Shown piece after piece: positions 57,530-64,000 of a DNA stretch of 64,000 nt. The notes beneath the pieces are model-generated. The model was given only the letters and a program-made list of their open reading frames with translations, did not search any database and was not told the origin of the DNA. Origin of the DNA: Astrothelium macrocarpum (lineage: Eukaryota; Ascomycota; Dothideomycetes; Trypetheliales; Trypetheliaceae); the NCBI GenBank assembly GCA_021030915.1, contig JAGEMR010000114.1, positions 1 to 64,000 on the forward strand, written 5' to 3'. A program made the position numbers and the translations under genes. Position 1 is the stretch's first letter; each line of letters starts with the position of its first letter.

Positions 57530-58688
57530 GCCTATGTGGTCATGGTGCTTCTTTATGAGGAGGTTGTGAGGTAATCAAGACCATAGCTGGAATCCCTTGA
57601 CTATGATCCGCGACGGCGAGGTAATTGGCGTCGTCGTGCCTGTCACTGTGGCGATCCGAAGCTAATACTGGAGGTCGTAATTGAAAGCCAGTACCCGGAG
57701 ATGGCGTTCGGTGGTAGAAAGTTGGTTCGGTATTACGCAGTGAGGAATTGGATCAGCCTCACGCATGTAACAGCGCTGGCGCATCGGTTGGCTGGTTTAA
57801 AACGGATGCTCCCGAGACGAAAGATTTGCGCTGGCGGATTGCCTGGTATATTTGTTCTGATGAGCAGACTCGAGGTCACTTTGATGCCCCAGTGTCGCAT
57901 GGCACGGAAGGGGGGGTTAGAAGAGACATGTGCCTTACGGGCCATCTCATCCCAGCCCATCAGGACGAGCGCGCGGATTCAACAGGTGGGGCACTGAAAC
58001 GAATGTCATGCCGCGTGGAATTCCATGCCCAATTGGTGTTTGTCATTCTACCATTCCTATCTGAGGCTAGTAAGTGCATGGCGATCGGTCGGTCTGGAAA
58101 TCTCCACCGTTCCGTTTGATTCGACAGCCTCCTTCAATCCTTCCGCACAGGTAAGGTACTGGCCGAGCCTGCAGATCTCGATTGTGCCAATAATGCTAAC
58201 AAAAAATTTCTTTACGTGTCGGTTAATCTAGTGAGACTTATGAAGCAAAAGTTTGGCTTGTATCGTTCTACATTTACCGATGCACTGAGCCTTTCATCCG
58301 TCAACACTTTCACAGGCCCGCTGGTCCCTTTGCCTCGAAACGCTGTTGAGCTTCTCTGTTGGCTTCTTTTCCGAACGGAGAATGGCTACCGCGTACTTGA
58401 AGTGCGAGAATATCGATAGAAGCAACATTTGATATCTTTTGAGATCAATGTCTAGTCTCTACGGTACGGCACTCCATCACTATCCCCGCTTACTCCTGAT
58501 CTCCAACGTTGATGAAGCGGGTGACTGCTGGTCTCGTCCCATCTGACGAGTTTTATTGCTAGAAATTCGCTGCTGTGCTCGTTTGGTTCGCTTCTGTTCT
58601 ATTTGGAATGCCTTTTCGTCTGCTTCAACTTGTGCGACCTGTATCAACTGGTGCTCCGATTCCTAGGTACAAAGTCTCAGTGTTTCCC
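57530..58688. other. 1.2-kb intergenic region, no supported gene
   Basis: Frames at 57701-58119 and 58216-58419 on the plus strand overlap each other and have no recognisable domain. Nothing else is seen. Confidence 0.5.
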
Positions 58689-59672
58689 TTAAACATTTGG
58701 AATTCTCAGGAGCTCCCCACCCACCGTGGTTTTCTTCTGAACCATAACAAGGACTTTGTCTCGCTCGTCAAGAAACACGTTATGGGGATGTCCAAAACTA
58801 CTGATGAATTCATTGCCGACTAACAAGCCGCTCATTGGAAAGGAAGGTGGAGCCACAAAGAACTCAGTTTGTTCCGTCTTTTTCATTTTTCCTACGAGAG
58901 GTATGCTGACGCGTTGTCTGGCTTCATATTGGTCTCCTTTAAAGTCCAAGAAAATCCGCTTTTCTGAGCCATCAAGCAGGGGAAAGTTGCACTCTCTGAC
59001 AAGCTGCGGCGAGATCCAATTAACTTTTGTACCAGTATCCTCTCTCACTTCGACATATTGCAGGTCACCAATGCGTTGATTTACTACTCCAGCGTATCGA
59101 GGAGCACCATGGTCGATTTTACAGCCTGGTCCGTGGCAAGTTTGGCAGCACTGCGACGTTGTAAGCTTTTCACACTTTCGTACTCATTGAGACAACAATT
59201 CTACCTCGGACTGGATGTTGCTCGCTGACTGTACATTACTTTCCTCGGTCCGGTACTCTGTAATGCCGCTCTCCCGGGTTTCCATGGACGATTGGAAGGT
59301 TTCTGGCGTAGCATTTGCTCCTCCTACACGTCCTTGAGAGGTTCCGTCCCAAGTTTGGTCAATCGGCATACCAGTAAAAAGGGACATGCTGGCAACAAAT
59401 CGTTTTCGATCTTGGAGGAGGGCTTCCTTTTCGCTTGGGGAGAATAACGGAGTCGGACTGGGGGACTGAAAACGTTGTTGAGGAGGGGGAGAAAAGCCTC
59501 CCATCATGTTCGCGTTGGGATCCATCTCTCTATGATACGCTGATCGAACCGACGTAAAATACTGGAAGGATTGTTGTCGAAAGTATCCGGACTTCTGATG
59601 GTTATTCGAGCCAAAACCGGATTGGGAGCTAAGATTGTCAGCGCCGCGGATGCTATGATTCACCTGCGGCAT
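58689..59672 (-). CDS. Retropepsin-like (DTG) aspartic-protease-fold protein
   Basis: Exons (minus strand) 59672-59205 and 59150-58689 (54-nt intron, GTAGAA..CGCAG, phase 0) give 309 residues. The first half is low-complexity, rich in Ser, Gln, Pro and Asn (SPPPQQRFQSPSPTPLFSP). A short Cys cluster, CCQTCHGPGC at 157-166, follows. From about 180 comes a single retropepsin-like unit: EDTGTKVNWISPQL with Asp194-Thr195-Gly196, a beta-rich middle, and SGLLVGNEFISSFG in the place of the second conserved strand-loop. It resembles the DTG/A-x-x-N-F-I-S pattern of Ty3-type proteases, but there is no reverse transcriptase or integrase nearby. It may be a domesticated protease domain or an inactive binding fold. 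The domain call rests on motif pattern only. The donor site is weak. Confidence 0.6.
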
Positions 59673-60341
59673 ATATACCCCATGGTCTATCTCCCCCGCA
59701 CCAAATAGGTGCTATTCCGCTTCTATAGTGATTGCGAGTTTGCCCAGAAACCGACCTGCTCCTTTACAACCGAAACGCACCGATAAGTCTATCTGTAACT
59801 GGCTCCAACCATCTTCATGCTGACCACATATGAACGAAAGTAGCTGATTGATGCTTCAAATAACATTTTATTTGGCATCTCTTCCAGGCAGCAACAGTGT
59901 GGCATGCATAATGCGCTGCCCTCACCGAACAGGTTTACCCCACGCGCCCGTGAGGTGTTGTAGCCTAACTGCAAGCTGCATGCAGCTTCGCCCGACTTCT
60001 GGCGCTTAGCATTCCAACCAGTCATCATTTACCTTATTCGAGGCTGCAATATTCCCGATGTACGCAATAAAAAGAAGTGGAAACGATGAAAAGAAAATTA
60101 GAAGCACGTTCATTAGAGACGTCCTGAAAACGACCCGATAAAAATGCTGATAATGTATTCAACGAACAGCTCAACGTTGATCAATGCTTGAAGCATACCG
60201 TGACTTGCTCGAGTTTCATGACAACGTGTCAAGGCGTACCATAATCTCTAATTGTAGGCACTGGTGACGTCGTCTCTCCTCTTCAGAGTTGAGAAAATTC
60301 ATTCAAGGCTGCGTCCCATACTCAAGTAGACTATTTGAAGC
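59673..60341. promoter_or_regulatory. Divergent intergenic region between retropepsin-like and DUF6594 genes
   Basis: Both neighbours start outward from this 669-bp stretch, so it holds both promoters. A 79-codon frame on the minus strand (59789-60028) has no domain. Confidence 0.4.
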
Positions 60342-61372
60342 ATGGAAGGTTACAACAAGGTTGCTCAATTGATGGGTGCGCATAATGAACTTGCTATCTT
60401 TCGACGCTTTCAAGCTCTGGGCATGCGGAACCTTCTATACATGCAGGCCGAGATCATCCACCTCGAAGCAGACCTCGAGGAGATTGCGAGGGACGATGCC
60501 GCTTACGCTGACCGTCAGGATTATCCCTACGACTGGTTTTCGCTAGCAACCGGTGAAGGCGAAGAAGGCTCGGAGCAATGGGAAAAGGTGCTTGAGCTTA
60601 GGGAAAAACTTGATAAATATAGTACGCGGAACTTTTGGAATTCTTAAGGTCCCGACTGAATGAGAGGTCAAGACGACGCTCTTCTAAAGCAGGCAGCCGT
60701 ATCATGTCTGGAAAGGCCAACTCAACATGACGTTCAGTTCCTCAGGAGTTGGTTTGAGAAGCCATGGATGGGATCATTTCCGCTCCTAGGACTTGATCGA
60801 AACGCCTGGAGCTCTAAATTTGAAGAGGATCTCATTGGTTTGAAGACACGCAAAGCCCCGGACCTGTTCTCCCGGTGGTTCACGGACACTGTAGTTCCTA
60901 AGTATCACGAGATCATTGGCGAGAAGCTCAAGGTAGGATCTGACTCCAAAAAGACTGACCAAGAAGATTATTAAGATCATGAGTAGCGACCTACCTCGGA
61001 CAACCTGGGAGCTGGGATTTATAAATATGAAGAGTCAACATTAATAGCTATCGTTTTCGTCGTTACTGTTACTATCACATCGCTACTACCTCTCTGCTCA
61101 ATGGTTGTCTTGTACGTTGTTAAAAGCAACTTGCTACGGATGGGAATCATCGCGTTTCTGTCAATAATCTGCACCTTAATACTCACTCTGATGACAAATG
61201 CACGGAAAATAGAGGTGTTCGCCGCCGCATCTGCGTGAGTATCGGACTTCTGCATTGTTGTTTAGAGAAAGCGAGAAATTTGCTGATTGAAAACGTACGT
61301 TTTAGGTTCGCTGCTATCAACGTTGCTTATCTTACGAACGGTAACGATAGTAACTGCACTTGCTCGTTGTAG
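60342..61372 (+). CDS. DUF6594-family membrane protein
   Basis: Exons 60342-60621, 60673-60932, 60987-61234 and 61306-61372 join in frame to 284 residues, the usual family length. The N-terminus has the signature order GYNKVAQLMG, LAIFRRFQALGMRNLLYMQAEI and LEADLEEIARDD. Across intron 1 comes KLDKYNDALLKQAAVSCLERP, then RSWFEKPW and the FSRWFTDTVVPKYHE segment. After intron 2 follow the typical C-terminal hydrophobic spans (LIAIVFVVTVTITSLLPLCSMVVLYVV and MGIIAFLSIICTLILTLMTNARK), then RKIEVFAAASAR-FAAINVAYLTNG over intron 3. Introns of 51, 54 and 71 nt all have GT..AG and branch-like CTGAC or CTGAT. The family is abundant in ascomycetes; its function is unknown. The protein is probably anchored in a membrane through its C-terminus. 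Confidence 0.9.
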
Positions 61373-61980
61373 AGATATTGTCGGGGAGAGCTTGAATAAG
61401 GATACGGCTTGGATTTAGATAGCTCCCTCTTTCTATTGTCGTAAATAATGATGTAACTACTCGCTGATCTTTCTATGCCAATCTTCTAATACGGATAATT
61501 TTCTGCTTTGGTCTCTTGGAAAGGCACGAGCTGTCAGAAAAATGAATGTCCTGAACAGAAGGTTCTTCTCACTCAGCAACAAAAATCCATGTCATGAAAA
61601 GACTAACTCGCAGCGTCTCTTGAACGATTTCCGACACATTGTCGATACACTGAAATGTCCAATCCCGCGTGCAGAGCCGGGCCAATATCTACAGAATGAT
61701 AGCCTTGCACTCTGAGATACCTCCATCGCGATAGGAGGTAATTCATACGCCAGATCAGACACTTGCAACAAGTTAGAGCTGGGAGCCACCTCTATGCCTC
61801 GCTCCGTTCTTTCTAGACCTTCGTGATTATGAACATAGTTAATTTATATCTTCCTTATCTAATGCCTAGTCTCTGAAGGAGATGGACAAGGGCTAGGATG
61901 CTTAATTCAGAGTGGTTGATGGGCGTAGAAGCTCAAATGTTGGTCCTCTGTTGACCACACGTTCCGCAAATGTGGTTGAT
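61373..61980. other. Intergenic region between convergent genes, no supported gene
   Basis: A 65-codon minus-strand frame (61592-61789) and a plus-strand frame overlapping the HET gene are not supported. Nothing else is seen. Confidence 0.5.
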
Positions 61981-63948
61981 CTATACGATACACCACTTCT
62001 GTCCAGATGGCGTTCGATACGCCCACGAGGCCGAAAGGACTTGATTTTCCATCCTGTCGATCACTGCGGGTCCATCCTCAAAACCGAAATATGGAGGAGG
62101 CCACGCCCCTCGCAAGGCTCCACAGGGAGAGTCCTTCTCCAATGTACCCATGTAGTATCCCGTTCCTACCCTCGTAGCGTAAATTATCCCGCCCCGCTGC
62201 TCCTTGATAACAAGGAAAATGCACTCGTAACTCATCCACTTGTCTGATGGCCATTCTTCCGCTGGAAACACAAACGCGATTCTGCTAATCGGATGGATGC
62301 CACGAGGATGGATGCAGCTTGGATTTGCATAGCGTTTTTCGCCGTCTGGGATCCAGCTGCTTCTTGTCTTGACAGGGAAATCTGCCGCTACGTCAATGAA
62401 CTTGTGATAGACACCGGTGCTATCAATGACGCTCAATACATGTCCTACTCGGTAGTCAAAACAGGCTATCATCATTCCGGGCGCTTCAAATTTGAGGCCC
62501 TCATTTGTACATTGAATCCTCGTGAGATTACTGGTGGCAGCAATAGGGGCATGATTTCCCGTAAACGGGTGACGCCGTTCTTCGGTAAAAAGTAGGGATT
62601 TTGACGCCCAGCGAAGGCCCAGGGTGTCCAGCTTAGGTCCTCTATCTAGCAGGATCGACCAGGGAACTCTGGGAATCATCGTCCAGAACTTTTCTATTCT
62701 TTTTTCTGGTTTTGTTCTGACAATAGCACGCATGTCGAGGCCTAGTAATGTCGATAGACATATCGCTTCATCGGAGGCGACACTCGTCGTACGGTGAGAC
62801 AGAGCGTGGATCATAAAGAGAAGTATGCCATCTGCAGAACCCGGCCCGCCACCGATACCCGAAAGTTCTCGAAAGCCTCTCAGGGCGAAATATTCGCGTG
62901 TGAGCCGGTTACCTAAAGTAAACTTGGTAACATCGTCTTCGGATCGTTGGAATCTCTTGTGCAATTCGTCAACATCATGTGCAGTCTCTTCAAATTGGAA
63001 GTACAAAGCTGATGGCAGAGCCCCTTCTTGATAGGTCCAAAGGCGAGAGTTCCAAGTGGATACAAAGACACGCATCATAATTTCCGCATCCGACATACCG
63101 ACACTGCTGACTGGGTATATTCCAGCATCTAGCACGAGTGTGGCACAACTATATAGATAAGTCTCTCTCATCTTTTCAATGGCAAGCTCCTGCAGCTCTG
63201 GTTGGTTTGCAGCGTCTGGAGGTACACATATAGTGTCAAGCCAGAAAAGGACCACATCTGAGGCCTTTCCAGGCAACGTCCGAACAAGTTTGCTCAGCCG
63301 GACCAGCTGACAGCGCGGAATGGCATTCTTGTCGACGTTTCCTAGGCCGTCGGACCACACGTGTGAGATGGCTACGTAGGCCACGCCGTCTTTCCAAGGC
63401 AGGACTTGGATATTTGCAGGATCTTCGTGTTCTTCAACTGACAGGATCAGAGGGAATGTTCCTTGTCTTAGGATATCAGCGAGATCTTCTGGTTTTACTT
63501 CGATCTCGCGACAACCGGGGCAACCGACAACATGCGCAGTCTTATACGAGTTGTCCTGCAAGTTTCGATGACGGCATCTCCAGAGAGTGCAGATTTGGTC
63601 CTTGGCAGATGATTTGTGTGGAACGTCTCCGTAGTTTTCAGTATCGTGTTGATGTGGATCACTCGGTCGCTGGACACGACTCATGTAGTACAGCCCAGAT
63701 GTATTGTAGCGCTCAAACATCATTCCAAGTAGGGATGGGCACCAACCTTGATTCCTCAAGAGGTTCCAGGTGAGCTTTTTAAAAGGAAATTCCAACGCCC
63801 TTCCATGGAAAGGAAGCAGCATACGGTCTGGCTCAGAAGTCACTTGTGCCCTGATGAAACGGTCCATGCATGCGTTCATAATCAAGTCAATCATTGAATC
63901 GGTGGCCATGGTTACTTCTGGGATTTGGGGACTCGCTTTACCACCCAT
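61981..63948 (-). CDS. HET-domain-type protein with Cys-rich N-terminal region
   Basis: A single exon with ATG at 63948 gives 655 residues. A Cys/His region (CTLWRCRHRNL, VVGCPGCREIEV at about 118-150) precedes the HET-like core, which starts near 188 with VAYVAISHVWSDGLGN. It continues with CQLVRLSKLVRTL, LFWLDTICVPPD, EKMRETYLYSCATLVLDAG and NSRLWTYQEGA. This is the subfamily with SHVWSDGLGN and TLCVP-like motifs rather than the SYVWG type. The C-terminal part contains LPLF-type beta strands and no further domain I can name. It is probably involved in non-self recognition or regulated cell death. The motif order matches the gene at 28359, including the Cys-rich lead-in, so the two may be distant relatives. 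Confidence 0.82.
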   Translation of the reverse strand: MGGKASPQIPEVTMATDSMIDLIMNACMDRFIRAQVTSEPDRMLLPFHGRALEFPFKKLTWNLLRNQGWCPSLLGMMFERYNTSGLYYMSRVQRPSDPHQHDTENYGDVPHKSSAKDQICTLWRCRHRNLQDNSYKTAHVVGCPGCREIEVKPEDLADILRQGTFPLILSVEEHEDPANIQVLPWKDGVAYVAISHVWSDGLGNVDKNAIPRCQLVRLSKLVRTLPGKASDVVLFWLDTICVPPDAANQPELQELAIEKMRETYLYSCATLVLDAGIYPVSSVGMSDAEIMMRVFVSTWNSRLWTYQEGALPSALYFQFEETAHDVDELHKRFQRSEDDVTKFTLGNRLTREYFALRGFRELSGIGGGPGSADGILLFMIHALSHRTTSVASDEAICLSTLLGLDMRAIVRTKPEKRIEKFWTMIPRVPWSILLDRGPKLDTLGLRWASKSLLFTEERRHPFTGNHAPIAATSNLTRIQCTNEGLKFEAPGMMIACFDYRVGHVLSVIDSTGVYHKFIDVAADFPVKTRSSWIPDGEKRYANPSCIHPRGIHPISRIAFVFPAEEWPSDKWMSYECIFLVIKEQRGGIIYATRVGTGYYMGTLEKDSPCGALRGAWPPPYFGFEDGPAVIDRMENQVLSASWAYRTPSGQKWCIV

Positions 63949-64000
63949 TAAAGTATATTTAGACAGTGTTAAGTAATCCCTAGCATACTTGGGGTGAGTC

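Noticed and set aside
57701..58119. Two overlapping plus-strand frames
   Set aside because: No domain, no coding-like codon bias, and opposing minus-strand frame of similar length.
1..64000. CRISPR array, rRNA genes, telomere repeats, LTR pairs
   Set aside because: No regularly spaced repeats, no rRNA-like conserved stretches, no telomeric tandem repeats and no long direct terminal repeats were seen; CRISPR is also not expected in a fungus.

Overview
The window looks like nuclear DNA of a filamentous ascomycete (Pezizomycotina). Genes carry short GT..AG introns (mostly 45-170 nt) with CTRAY-like branch points. The families are typical of these fungi: a non-reducing polyketide synthase (PKS), a Zn2Cys6 regulator, HET-domain genes, a STAND-like protein, a DUF6594 protein and a GH47 mannosidase. 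No species is assigned.

Region by region: 1-1305 is the 3' part of a pogo/Fot-like DNA transposon whose transposase carries one in-frame stop. 1863-3535 is a three-exon STAND/NACHT-like gene. 4696-7209 is an extremely AT-rich block with 20-bp terminal inverted repeats. Its right end runs into the 5' end of a AAA+ ATPase gene (7159-9234). 11714-27045 is a polyketide cluster: Zn2Cys6 regulator (+), PKS SAT-KS-AT-PT-ACP without a thioesterase (-), metallo-beta-lactamase-type thioesterase (+) and FAD monooxygenase (-). A plant-type O-methyltransferase (41461-42951, -) and a glutathione transferase (43802-45199, +) lie about 14.4 kb further on. Between them sit three HET-domain genes and a second AT-rich block (30925-33078) flanked by 33-bp perfect inverted repeats. 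48034-61372 holds a GH47 mannosidase, a Ser/Thr-rich membrane protein, a small conserved-looking protein, an unassigned three-exon gene, a retropepsin-like (DTG) protein and a DUF6594 gene. A fourth HET-type gene ends the window (61981-63948).

How it fits together: the regulator, PKS, lactamase-type thioesterase and monooxygenase match the core set of naphthacenedione/anthracenone pathways (ada/TAN-1612, nsc/neosartoricin, apt/asperthecin types). In these, the PKS makes an ACP-bound aromatic chain, the discrete thioesterase releases it and the flavoenzyme hydroxylates it. The displaced methyltransferase would complete an ada-like set. The cluster thus appears to have been split by incompatibility-type genes and a repeat.

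The strongest unexplained signal is the pair of roughly 10% GC blocks. Both have well preserved inverted-repeat ends. Inside both, the surviving G:C pairs sit mostly in GpA/TpC steps.
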